IMG/VR virus record: IMGVR_UViG_3300042879_004016
Coordinates: 1 to 28,851 of that record
Reading direction: 5' to 3' (one strand)
DNA: 28,851 nucleotides
Origin: a virus
Positions 18,336 to 25,445 of the stretch are shown piece by piece; position 1 is the stretch's first letter; each line of letters starts with the position of its first letter. The position numbers and the translations under genes were made by a program. The notes beneath the pieces are model-generated. The model was not told the DNA's origin, made no database searches, and saw only the letters and a list, made by a program, of their open reading frames with translations.

Positions 18336-19144
18336 TGAATTGTAAAAAGATTGACGTTAGGTGGAAAATAAGTTTTCTTAATTGCATAGTACATGTCGGA
18401 ATTAGTGACATTTACTTCCGCAGGTTTAGTAAAAACAGACCAAGACAAAAAATTTGTTCTTGGAAATTTTTGCACACTGTTAAAATCTAAAGTGCTATTC
18501 TGAGGCAAATGATCTTCAAAGTAAATAACACCACCATATGAAGCACCACCATATGAACTTTCATATCTAGGTGTGATTTCAATAGTCGGATGCAAACAAG
18601 GTGGAAAAGAAATTCTTCCGTCGTAAACTTTTGCATCAATAGGAAGAGGAATAGGTTCTTCTCCTTCAAGAAATGTGTCAGGAAAAGGAGTAGAAGAAAG
18701 AAATTCTTCCACTAAAACTTTAGTTGCAACCTTTACACCTTCAATATAGGCATATCGAGCACCTAAAAAATAGTTGTTTTCGTCCCCGTTAGTGATTACC
18801 TGTTTCATTATTGAACCAAGATCTTTCAAAACTGCCGGCCAGCTGTAGTCTTCAGTCGTTGTGTAACTTCTAAAAGGCGTCGCAGAGTCTGAAATCGCTG
18901 GGTTAAAAACAAAGTAAATCCACCCTCTTGGCCCATCCTCAACCCCAGCAAACACATGGTTTAGCCAGGTTGAATTCTGCTTTGTGATGTTTAATCCAGA
19001 ATCACCCAAAGTTGTTCCGATCGCAGGAATCTCAGCAAATGAAAAATCAGCCAGCGATACCATAACACGACACCCAGGACGTCTTTTATCCGGTGTCGGC
19101 ATAGGACTAATGCCAAATTCTTGCGTTGTTTGAGACTTAATCAT
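18332..19144 (-). CDS. Probable tail/baseplate structural protein, 270 aa
   Basis: Not recognised by motif. The ATG at 19144 is preferred over upstream alternatives because it gives an ATGA overlap with the preceding gene, the pattern used throughout this operon. The product is beta-rich with many aromatic and Pro residues (GWIYFVFNPAISDS, WPAVLKDLGSIMKQV, GRISFPPCLHPTIEITPRY) and an unusual tandem GGASYGGVIYF. It is co-transcribed with the 245-residue tail-like protein and may interact with it. Head completion or tail nozzle roles are alternatives. Confidence 0.65.
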   Translation of the reverse strand: MIKSQTTQEFGISPMPTPDKRRPGCRVMVSLADFSFAEIPAIGTTLGDSGLNITKQNSTWLNHVFAGVEDGPRGWIYFVFNPAISDSATPFRSYTTTEDYSWPAVLKDLGSIMKQVITNGDENNYFLGARYAYIEGVKVATKVLVEEFLSSTPFPDTFLEGEEPIPLPIDAKVYDGRISFPPCLHPTIEITPRYESSYGGASYGGVIYFEDHLPQNSTLDFNSVQKFPRTNFLSWSVFTKPAEVNVTNSDMYYAIKKTYFPPNVNLFTIQ

Positions 19145-19878
19145 ACCGCATTCCAAGAAACAATTTCACTCAGCTGCACAAACCCAACCACATTTCCACT
19201 CGGCTGCGAAGCCTCGGTCATTAGTAGAAACACCCCAGCTGTGCCATTAGTTCCCGTTAAATTCACCTGCGTCAAGGCCAAAGCATTTGCGAGCGTAGTC
19301 GCTAGCATAAAAGTATTGGCCGAAAGTTTAATAACAAAGTAAAGATTACCAACAGTCAAAGCATCCCAGTTAGTGCCTTCAACAAACTGCACTATATCCC
19401 CAGTTTTATAGCTGTGGGCAGTTTTTGTCAAAATATCTGTCGTGTTATCTGAAGTCACCCCAATGTTAGCATCTGTCGCAGTTGTGCCACCAACAAATGC
19501 CCCGTCATAAAACTTCAAATAAACAACCTCTTCATACCTCGTCCTCGGCGCGACGTGCATGAGTTCGTCTGGCACCCGAACTTTACCCACTCTAGTGTCA
19601 GTCCACAAAACCGCATCTAGCAAACCTACACGAGGATAATCAGCTTGAGTTTCACCAGCAGCAGCTGGAGTTGTTTGACCATCATCCGGCATGATTTGGC
19701 CACTTATTGATTCACTACCATCTGTGTTAGGAGTGCCCATCTTAAACGGCAGCATAGGCCAAGTATCTCGATATGTGCCTCGATTGAGATTAACAGCATC
19801 TGCAATTTCCCACGACTGCACATTCCGAATGATCGGTCCTTTTGTCCTAAAGTCATTGTAAGTCCATTGTATATTCAT
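19141..19878 (-). CDS. Probable tail protein with FCCH-like beta domain, 245 aa
   Basis: The ATG at 19878 forms an ATGA overlap with the endolysin stop, so it is chosen over longer readings. The C-terminal half contains an AHSYKTGDIVQFVEG ... NLYFVIKLSANTFMLATTLANA pattern (about residues 150-205). This 'H-x-x-x-T-G-D-x-V ... Y-F-V-I ... F-x-L-A' layout is a small beta domain seen in many phage tail fibre and tail-associated proteins and related to the FCCH domain of ubiquitin-activating enzymes. The N-terminal part (PMLPFKMGTPNTDG, LWTDTRVGKVRVPDELMH) is unknown. It is likely a virion surface or tail component. Confidence 0.65.
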   Translation of the reverse strand: MNIQWTYNDFRTKGPIIRNVQSWEIADAVNLNRGTYRDTWPMLPFKMGTPNTDGSESISGQIMPDDGQTTPAAAGETQADYPRVGLLDAVLWTDTRVGKVRVPDELMHVAPRTRYEEVVYLKFYDGAFVGGTTATDANIGVTSDNTTDILTKTAHSYKTGDIVQFVEGTNWDALTVGNLYFVIKLSANTFMLATTLANALALTQVNLTGTNGTAGVFLLMTEASQPSGNVVGFVQLSEIVSWNAV

Positions 19879-20465
19879 GATCGTGTAGCTTGAAAGTGCA
19901 TTGCATCGTAACCCCAAAACGCCCCAGCAGAAGTCCAACCCTCTTTTGCAAACTCCTCCATTATTTCCAACGGCATATCCGCCTGCATTGGCCAGTTGTT
20001 TCTAAAAGAATTATCATCCGCATCAAGGTCAATCGCGATGCCCCACGAGTGCAAAGAAAGAGAACTTCCACCGCGTTTTGGTCTGAAATTGTAAATCCCA
20101 CCATAATCCTCTGCCTCCTCTATGATTGACCTTTCCGAACCATAAAGATCGCCGATATTGTTAAGAACACGGAGCAAAGAATCTTTTACTTTGTGGTGGC
20201 AGCGAGAGGTGAGAACTCTTTTTTGACCGTAGAAAGTTGGGAAGGGGAAGGTAAAAGAGACTAGGTTGTTTTCGTCACCGGGCTTGCCGAAAAAGGCTTC
20301 AACGCTTTTACGGTCGGAAGTAGGCCAAGGGTTGTTTTTACACAAAGAACGCAGATATGCGCGACAAGCTTTTTGAGACTGTGGCCCCCAGAACCCATCA
20401 ACTTCGAGATCAAAACCGAAGTCTCTGATTCTTTGCTGCATTGCTTTGATTTCAGTCTCGTTCAT
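19875..20465 (-). CDS. Endolysin: M15-type peptidase with N-terminal binding-like domain, 196 aa
   Basis: Cuts peptide cross-links of the cell wall at lysis. The catalytic domain has the M15 signature SLHSWGIAIDLD with zinc ligands H139 and D146, and the last ligand H190 in GYDAMHFQ. The D-x-M-H form is usual in the M15_4/VanY-like group. Residues 1-40 (MQQRIRDFGFDLEVDGFWGP, then a helix) resemble a peptidoglycan-binding repeat. No signal peptide is present, so it needs a holin. It starts directly after the 50-residue membrane protein and closes the lysis cassette. Length is normal for such endolysins. Confidence 0.85.
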   Translation of the reverse strand: MNETEIKAMQQRIRDFGFDLEVDGFWGPQSQKACRAYLRSLCKNNPWPTSDRKSVEAFFGKPGDENNLVSFTFPFPTFYGQKRVLTSRCHHKVKDSLLRVLNNIGDLYGSERSIIEEAEDYGGIYNFRPKRGGSSLSLHSWGIAIDLDADDNSFRNNWPMQADMPLEIMEEFAKEGWTSAGAFWGYDAMHFQATRS

Positions 20466-20618
20466 TTAGTGAGGAAGTTGAAGAGTCCAGGTTGGCAAAT
20501 TCCAGAAAAGCCAAGTTAAAAAAACCGAACTGGTCATTCCACAGAGCAGCAAGAAAAAGAAGTAAAGATTTCTTTTAAACTTCTTTATCTTGTAAGCTCT
20601 ATGGAATTTAGAGGTCAT
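20466..20618 (-). CDS. Small membrane protein in lysis cassette, 50 aa
   Basis: ATG at 20618 overlaps the holin stop (ATGA), and the TAA at 20466 directly abuts the endolysin ATG. The product begins with a basic tail (MTSKFHRAYKIKKFKRN), then an aromatic hydrophobic helix (LYFFFLLLCGMTSSVFLTWL, residues 19-38) and a short polar end. The topology is that of a single-pass protein with a basic cytoplasmic start. The exact coupling on both sides and the location argue that it is a real lysis gene: an accessory holin, antiholin or spanin-like piece. No homolog is recognised. Confidence 0.72.
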   Translation of the reverse strand: MTSKFHRAYKIKKFKRNLYFFFLLLCGMTSSVFLTWLFWNLPTWTLQLPH

Positions 20619-20896
20619 GGATTTTTGCGGGCAAGATAAGAGAAAATTACTTCCGCAATTACTGAAACTCCGGCGATGATGCCGGAAACAATAGCGGCAG
20701 TTTGGTCTCCGTGGCCGTTAGCTTCAAGCCAGACGGTGAGAGGGGTGGTGATGTAAGCGGTAGCTTTGATTGCTTGCCGGATAATCCAGCCTTTTGAAGT
20801 GGTAAGGACGGTAAAGAGTGTGTCTTTCATAATGTCGTCTGCGTTAACTGTGGGTTTTTGATCGCGCTTGCGCTTTTGAAAAATTGGAAAATTCAT
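20615..20896 (-). CDS. Putative holin with two membrane helices, 93 aa
   Basis: The protein has a basic N-terminal tail (QKRKRDQK) and two hydrophobic helices at about residues 38-57 (IIRQAIKATAYITTPLTVWL) and 66-86 (TAAIVSGIIAGVSVIAEVIF). Its end is positively charged. Size and topology fit a class II holin that makes the inner-membrane lesion for the endolysin. It overlaps the coiled-coil protein before it by ATGA and is followed by the small membrane protein and endolysin. The holin assignment is by topology and neighbours, not by a motif. Confidence 0.7.
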   Translation of the reverse strand: MNFPIFQKRKRDQKPTVNADDIMKDTLFTVLTTSKGWIIRQAIKATAYITTPLTVWLEANGHGDQTAAIVSGIIAGVSVIAEVIFSYLARKNP

Positions 20897-21249
20897 GGGT
20901 CAAGTTTCTTTTCAATTCTTGAAAGTGTTTGGATGATAGAAGTATGAGCATCTTCAAGTCTTTGAACTCTTTTGTCCTGCGCACTTAAAGACTCGGTGAT
21001 TGTATGCAGCATTTTATTGGCGTCTGATGATGTGTAGCGGCTGGCATCTGTGCTAGCTTTCCACAACTTCATTTCTTGTAAATCATTTTCGTGTTTTGAA
21101 ACAGCGTGTGTTCGAAGCTCGATAGTTGTCACCCAAATAGCTAAAACGCAGGCTCCGGCGAGAAGAGATTTGACAAGTGGAACTAGTTTAACTAATCCGG
21201 GAATAATATCCAGCAGGGCTTCTTGTTCGTGTTCGCTCATGAGAGTCAT
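20893..21249 (-). CDS. Single-pass membrane protein with coiled-coil tail, possible spanin-like lysis protein, 118 aa
   Basis: Residues about 15-45 form one hydrophobic helix (LVKLVPLVKSLLAGACVLAI) after an acidic start (MSEHEQEALLD). The rest is a polar, heptad-like region (TITESLSAQDKRVQRLEDAH, then SIIQTLSRIEKKL). A membrane anchor with a coiled-coil tail is the topology of inner-membrane spanins, but holin-like and unrelated functions are possible. A second ATG at 21240 (MSEHEQ) is a valid alternative start. It overlaps the holin gene by ATGA. Confidence 0.7.
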   Translation of the reverse strand: MTLMSEHEQEALLDIIPGLVKLVPLVKSLLAGACVLAIWVTTIELRTHAVSKHENDLQEMKLWKASTDASRYTSSDANKMLHTITESLSAQDKRVQRLEDAHTSIIQTLSRIEKKLDP

Positions 21250-21267
21250 TTCTAGTTATTTTGAAAA

Positions 21268-21435
21268 TTAAAACTTCTTAGTAAAAGTCAATTTGAACCA
21301 CTTTAGTCCTGCGGAAATTCCAAAAGACCACTTTTTCTTCTCTTTTTTCTTTGCTGGTTCAAACGTCACAGCTTCTTGGGGAGCACTTGGTGGAACATCC
21401 CAACCTGGAACTGGTGTGCCTGGGTGTGTGATCAT
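21268..21435 (-). CDS. Small basic hypothetical protein, 55 aa
   Basis: A short frame from ATG 21435 to TAA 21268 reads MITHPGTPVPGWDVPPSAPQ, then a Lys-rich patch (AKKKEKKKW) and a basic amphipathic end (GLKWFKLTFTKKF). It fills an otherwise empty 207-base gap between two genes in the same direction. It lies 20 bases after the stop of the 79-residue gene and 18 bases before the next start. The Pro-rich start and amphipathic basic end could sit at a membrane. No family recognised. Confidence 0.55.
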   Translation of the reverse strand: MITHPGTPVPGWDVPPSAPQEAVTFEPAKKKEKKKWSFGISAGLKWFKLTFTKKF

Positions 21436-21455
21436 TTTGTTAAATCAAAAAGTTG

Positions 21456-21695
21456 TTAGCAACCCCAGCGTTTCCGTGCTGCTTTACCGCGTTCGCCATC
21501 CCATCCTTCACTGCGGGCGCAGAAACTTTTTTTGCGGCCTTTGTCAGCTTCAGTTTTTGGGTTTGGTGCTGGGGGCTTAAGGTTGCTTCCGGTGGCTTCA
21601 TTGTATTTTGCGCGGCCCTTGGCGGTGAGTCCTGCACCTTTTGATACTGGCAGCTTTTCGCCGCGTCCGACACTGAGGTTTGGTTTTTTACTCAT
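21456..21695 (-). CDS. Conserved Lys-rich small phage protein (DUF6321-like), 79 aa
   Basis: The sequence contains GAGLTAKGRAKYNEATGSNL, KPPAPNPKTEADKGRKKSFC and a C-terminal RKRWGC. I recognise this arrangement (GLTAxGR-KYN-TGSNLK-PAPNPKT-GRRKSFCAR ... R-x-W-x-C) as a family that occurs in many marine and freshwater phages and has no assigned function. The two conserved Cys (in SFC and at the last residue) may bind metal or form a pair. It overlaps the gene before it by ATGA. It is strongly basic, which would suit nucleic acid binding. Confidence 0.8.
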   Translation of the reverse strand: MSKKPNLSVGRGEKLPVSKGAGLTAKGRAKYNEATGSNLKPPAPNPKTEADKGRKKSFCARSEGWDGERGKAARKRWGC

Positions 21696-21958
21696 AATTT
21701 GTTTGGGTTAGGTGGCATGGGACACTTCCGCAAAATCCGCAGGACATCCGACGTTCTCCCAGCAGCGAGGTGCTTATCGATTGCGGCTTGAGTCAGACCG
21801 ATGACTGACTCTCGGTGTGCTTCGCAGTCGCGGATTCGCAACCACTTTTCCGCGAGTGCTGGCTCAGCCTGAATCACCGCATGAACTTCTACCATTGTCT
21901 GCGGGGTCAGCGGCACCGACTGGAGTGCCAAGATTGCGAGGAGAGTGTTTGCGTCCAT
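21692..21958 (-). CDS. Hypothetical helical protein, 88 aa
   Basis: All-helical by eye (MDANTLLAILALQSVPLTPQ then a heptad-like VHAVIQAEPALAEKWLRIRD) with two Cys residues. The start may look like a weak signal or membrane helix but is short and followed by Pro. It overlaps the following gene by ATGA and lies five bases after the 201-residue lipoprotein gene. No family is recognised. The leader is a G-poor run (CCCCAACCCCTAACGTCG). Confidence 0.65.
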   Translation of the reverse strand: MDANTLLAILALQSVPLTPQTMVEVHAVIQAEPALAEKWLRIRDCEAHRESVIGLTQAAIDKHLAAGRTSDVLRILRKCPMPPNPNKL

Positions 21959-21963
21959 CGACG

Positions 21964-22569
21964 TTAGGGGTTGGGGTTAGAGATGCGAAGTGCGGCAAGG
22001 TCGAGCGTCAACTCAGCCAGCCACAGGTTTTGTTCAGGAGTCCGCTCGTTCATGTCTGTTAGCGCTTCAACCTCCGCTGCCGTCACGCCAATCATCGACA
22101 CCAAAGGCAGGGTCCGACGGTGCCGCTTGAAGACTTTCCTCCAAGCAGGGGTGGCGTATCCGGTGCCCTTCAGTTTTGCAAACACTGCTGCGGCAATGGT
22201 ATCGTTCCAACTGTTTGATTTGTTGATAAACCCAAGAGCAACAGTCGGATAGGCATTGATCAGTTGCGGAGTCCACGCAGATGGGTCAGTGCCGTTGAGC
22301 GCAACCTTATCAGCGAAGTGGATGCTGTGGGTCTGGTAGAATGCCGGACTGATGAGACTCTGCTTATCAACGCCTTCGATCTTCTGCTGCACTGCCATGA
22401 CGAACCCTCGCTCCACGTTAGTGAGCGGAGGTGCCTTGGCGAGCAAAGTGATCTGCACTGCGTTCGCTTCTTCGCTCGCCGGGTCAGGCAAGGGAGGGGG
22501 AACCTCTTGGGCGTAACCCAGGCAAGAGGACAATGAGAGGATAGCAACTAAGGTGAGGATCGTTTTCAT
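21964..22569 (-). CDS. Probable lipoprotein of unknown function, 201 aa
   Basis: The N-terminus MKTILTLVAILSLSSCLGYA is a classic lipoprotein signal: positive charge, hydrophobic core and the lipobox LSSC, with C16 as the lipidated residue. A Pro-rich linker (VPPPLPDP) follows, then a mostly helical domain (residues 40-190) with no motif I know. The product should be exported and anchored in the membrane of the infected cell. This is unusual between virion genes. It could be a spanin partner, a superinfection-exclusion lipoprotein or a surface protein taken from the host. The Pro-rich start weakly favours an outer-membrane spanin, but it is longer than usual. Confidence 0.75.
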   Translation of the reverse strand: MKTILTLVAILSLSSCLGYAQEVPPPLPDPASEEANAVQITLLAKAPPLTNVERGFVMAVQQKIEGVDKQSLISPAFYQTHSIHFADKVALNGTDPSAWTPQLINAYPTVALGFINKSNSWNDTIAAAVFAKLKGTGYATPAWRKVFKRHRRTLPLVSMIGVTAAEVEALTDMNERTPEQNLWLAELTLDLAALRISNPNP

Positions 22570-22612
22570 GATGTGTTAGGTTTGGGGTTCTGTCGTTTAC
22601 GACGAGATTGTT

Positions 22613-23413
22613 TTATTCAGGTTCTGGTGGTGTCCACTCAGGTCCAACTGGTGGGTTTTGTCCGAGAAGCGCCGCATAGTTAAAGTGCGATGGTGGGACA
22701 GGCACAAGCGTTGGAGTAACTGGCAACCACGCATCTTTTCCACCGATCTGATAAACAGATGTCAGGTTTGTCCAAAGCACCACCCAGTAATCGGTCCCGT
22801 TGAAGAAAGACGCTGCATTGCTCGACGGGAAAAACGTGATGCGGATTCCGGTCAGTTCCTTCCAAGGCAGTGCTGGTCCAACATAATACCCGATGGGATT
22901 CGGATCTATATCACTCATAATCCATTTTTGCCTAGAATCATTTGGAGACAATGGATTCGTTGCCGTCCAAACCTCTGCCCTCCAGTGGGTATTATTGTGC
23001 GTTTGGTTTGTGAAAGTCGTCAAGGTTCGATCCATCGTTGTCACAAAGACATTATAACTCGATGTGCCGTTAATGTAAGGTTCACTACCGTTAAGGCACT
23101 TGACGATCACATCTGTCCACGGACCCCCAGGTGGTGGAGTCAGCGTGAGTTGAAGGCAGCGACTCCGAAAGTAGATTTGCCGCAGACGATTGGTCAGGCT
23201 TGAATTTGAGAAGTCAGCATTTTGAAATGCCACCGACAGACTGTGACCATCAGAATGAACTGTGCTTGGACTCAGCGCACCCATTACATCGTTTTCGCCA
23301 TTGATGGTAATCGGACCAGACAAGTTGTTGGTGGACGGATGTTTGAGTACCGCTGCTGTTTGCGACCAAGCAGAGGCAGTAAGAAGGCAGAGGAAGAGGA
23401 GAATCGTTTTCAT
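22613..23413 (-). CDS. Secreted beta-rich protein with signal peptide, possible fibre-associated protein, 266 aa
   Basis: The first 20 residues (MKTILLFLCLLTASAWSQTA) are a typical Sec signal peptide with a cleavage site near WSQ-T or QTA. The mature part is beta-rich with many Asn, Thr, Ser and aromatic residues (NNLSGPITINGEND, TLTPPPGGPWTDVIVKCLNG), as in adhesins and fibre tips, and ends in a Pro-rich segment (VGPEWTPPEPE). No enzymatic motif is seen. It lies between the tail-fibre-like gene and the lipoprotein gene, both also with signal peptides. Role unknown; a fibre partner or an exported surface protein. Confidence 0.7.
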   Translation of the reverse strand: MKTILLFLCLLTASAWSQTAAVLKHPSTNNLSGPITINGENDVMGALSPSTVHSDGHSLSVAFQNADFSNSSLTNRLRQIYFRSRCLQLTLTPPPGGPWTDVIVKCLNGSEPYINGTSSYNVFVTTMDRTLTTFTNQTHNNTHWRAEVWTATNPLSPNDSRQKWIMSDIDPNPIGYYVGPALPWKELTGIRITFFPSSNAASFFNGTDYWVVLWTNLTSVYQIGGKDAWLPVTPTLVPVPPSHFNYAALLGQNPPVGPEWTPPEPE

Positions 23414-23425
23414 GTTGTTAGAATG

Positions 23426-24886
23426 TTAGCGACGACGAATCCAAACTTTTGTATTCGTGATTGCGTTGTAATCGTTGGGCCTCTGAATGCCCGTTGTTGT
23501 CGCCAAGGTTGTCACATTCAGAATCCAGTCTTGCACTTCAGCATTAATTGTAACTGTAAGCAAAGTATTCCCAGGCAAAGCTGTTGTTGATTTTGCCGCA
23601 AGCAAAACCAGCGAGGTGATCGTGCTGTCGTAGCTTCCACTCCCTCCCGCTGGTGTTGCCCATGTGTTGTCACCACGCAGATAAGTCGTGCTGCTAGCAG
23701 TCCCAGAACTGCCGAGTCGGGCAAGCGGGAGAGTGCCGCTGGAGATGTTTCCGGCGTTGAGGGAGGTGATCTGATTGCCTGCGCCCGTGAATGAGTCTGC
23801 CTGAATGTCGGGAAAAAGGAATTTTGATGGCCCTGCGCTGAAGTATATCCAGCTAGTGTTGTCAGCGTCCCACAAGCCGATTCTCCCGTAGTTACTGCCA
23901 TTCTTTCCCAACTCATAGGCTTCGTCTTTGGCTAAGGTGCCATCGTCTGCAATGGTGACCACACTGCCTTGCAACGTGCTGCCGCCTGTGCCGCTTGCTC
24001 GTGGAAGGGCGTTATCTGTTGTGCCGACTGTGCCGCCGATGCCCGCTGAACCAAGATTAACCCACGCTCCGTTGATATAAGCTCTTAGAGTGTTTCCGGT
24101 AGAGTTGTAAACGAGATCGCCGTTGACGGGACTGGAGGGGTCAGCGGTATGGCCTCCCACATTTAAGCCAGCGTTAGTGCCGTTGGGGTTAAAAACCTGC
24201 CGAGTGCCGTCTGCCCAGGTCGCAGCATTCAAAAAAGTAGCATCAACAAAATCTGCACGATCTAATTGAGCATCTTCCCTCATGACAAATCCGCCAGAAC
24301 CTGTTGAACTGGTTAGTCCGTCAGTTGACAGCTTTTGACGCCATTGTCCTGCTAAAGTATAACCTAAAAGAGTTCTGGACAGTGCTGATATTCCCGTTGA
24401 TGACACCGCATCTGTTGCAGTAAAATACAAAATTGTGTCTGAGCCATTAGACGCATTTGCAATAGCTGTTAAAGTTGCATCTAACCTAGCGTTTGCCACT
24501 GTTCCACTGCTTAAATTTGAGGCATTTAGGTTTGTTAAAGGAGAACCATCTCCGCTAAACCCTGGAGCGTTAATAAGTCCGTCAAAAGTCCACTCAGTGT
24601 CAGTTAACTCTAACACCGAATACTCCCCATTCGCACTATCCCACAACCACAATTCTCCACTACCTCCGCCAGTCGGTGTGCTTTTCACAATGGCATCAAT
24701 CTCTCCATTAGGAACCGCACTCAACGTGCCACCAGCAGTCCACCCAATCGTAGTTGAAACAGCTTTTGGAACAACAGTCTCAGTCGAAGAAGTCGTTCCC
24801 GTTTTCACTTGAAAAATTGCATCACCGACAGCACCATTTAACACGGTACTGCAGAGTAAAAGCAAGATTGGAAGAAAAAACTTCAT
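23426..24886 (-). CDS. Tail-fibre-like protein with N-terminal signal peptide, 486 aa
   Basis: The body has the hallmarks of phage fibre proteins. There are repeated 'L-x-A-x-N-L-S-S-G-T-x-x-x-A-R-L' units (LTNLNASNLSSGTVANARLD near 118-137 and ITSLNAGNISSGTLPLARLG near 370-395), a STTYLRGDNTWATPAGG segment, and long Gly/Ser/Thr-rich strands. Such units occur in receptor-binding fibres and related surface proteins. Unexpectedly, residues 1-20 (MKFFLPILLLLCSTVLNGAV) form a Sec signal peptide, which virion proteins assembled in the cytoplasm do not need. It may be a host-derived surface protein or a protein whose fibre body is displayed outside the cell. It overlaps the next upstream gene by ATGA. 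Confidence 0.78.
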   Translation of the reverse strand: MKFFLPILLLLCSTVLNGAVGDAIFQVKTGTTSSTETVVPKAVSTTIGWTAGGTLSAVPNGEIDAIVKSTPTGGGSGELWLWDSANGEYSVLELTDTEWTFDGLINAPGFSGDGSPLTNLNASNLSSGTVANARLDATLTAIANASNGSDTILYFTATDAVSSTGISALSRTLLGYTLAGQWRQKLSTDGLTSSTGSGGFVMREDAQLDRADFVDATFLNAATWADGTRQVFNPNGTNAGLNVGGHTADPSSPVNGDLVYNSTGNTLRAYINGAWVNLGSAGIGGTVGTTDNALPRASGTGGSTLQGSVVTIADDGTLAKDEAYELGKNGSNYGRIGLWDADNTSWIYFSAGPSKFLFPDIQADSFTGAGNQITSLNAGNISSGTLPLARLGSSGTASSTTYLRGDNTWATPAGGSGSYDSTITSLVLLAAKSTTALPGNTLLTVTINAEVQDWILNVTTLATTTGIQRPNDYNAITNTKVWIRRR

Positions 24887-25080
24887 AAATCTAAGAGACG
24901 GATCTTTTTAATCGCTGTGCCGTTGAGGAAATAAGTAATAAAACCAAGGTTAGTAGTGAAGTCGACGGTGTAACCGATGGGCATTCCAGTCGCGACGAAG
25001 GAATCAGCGATAAGAGTTTCTGTTTCGCCATCGTCGAGAATTAACTCAGCTAGAGAGTCTTGTAAAGCTAGTTCACTCAT
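24883..25080 (-). CDS. Small hypothetical protein before fibre gene, 65 aa
   Basis: Not recognised. A short beta-rich sequence (MSELALQDSLAELILDDGET, then ADSFVATGMPIGYTVDFTTN) that ends in LNGTAIKKIRLLDL. It is joined by ATGA overlaps both to the 122-residue gene before it and to the fibre-like gene after it. It could be a small adaptor for the fibre-like protein. This is inferred from gene order alone. Confidence 0.65.
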   Translation of the reverse strand: MSELALQDSLAELILDDGETETLIADSFVATGMPIGYTVDFTTNLGFITYFLNGTAIKKIRLLDL

Positions 25081-25445
25081 GGCCGTGCTTTAGCGGTTAC
25101 GTCAAAGAAACACATTGTGATAGGTTGACCACCAGAGATTCTGCGAAGTTGACCCACATATTTCTTTGTCGAATCAAGATCGTCGCTGTTGGTGGTTAAA
25201 ATGAGCAGAGCAATTACTCCGTTAGCGAGATCGGTGAGGTCAAAGTTGGTTGTTTCAGTGCCGGAAGTCCAGGACCAGACGTTATTACCTATAATTCCGT
25301 CAGAAAGTCGCTCGGAAAGTCTGAAGTCGAAGGTAGAACCAGTGAGAGAGATGCCAACTTCTGTAGTTTTTGCCCGATAAGTGAGCTGTATGCGACGCCA
25401 GTCACCGATTACAAGACATAAAGGATGTTCCGGAGTGCAGGCCAT
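25077..25445 (-). CDS. Beta-rich hypothetical protein, possible baseplate/fibre adaptor, 122 aa
   Basis: A beta-sandwich-like pattern: DWRRIQLTYRAKTTEVGISL, STFDFRLSERLSDG, then TTNFDLTDLANGVIALLILT and KKYVGQLRRISGGQPITMCF. This 'R-x-x-x-x-x-Y ... D-x-x-L-T-G-x-x-F' layout recalls N-terminal domains of phage upper-baseplate proteins that hold fibres, although similarity is only by eye. ATG overlaps the small terminase stop (TAATG). Its place directly before a fibre-like gene supports an adaptor role. Confidence 0.6.
   Translation of the reverse strand: MACTPEHPLCLVIGDWRRIQLTYRAKTTEVGISLTGSTFDFRLSERLSDGIIGNNVWSWTSGTETTNFDLTDLANGVIALLILTTNSDDLDSTKKYVGQLRRISGGQPITMCFFDVTAKARP

Noticed and set aside
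23518-23916. Minus-strand frame of 132 codons inside the fibre gene
   Set aside because: Out-of-frame shadow of the 486-residue fibre-like gene, with Ser/Thr/Arg-rich random composition.
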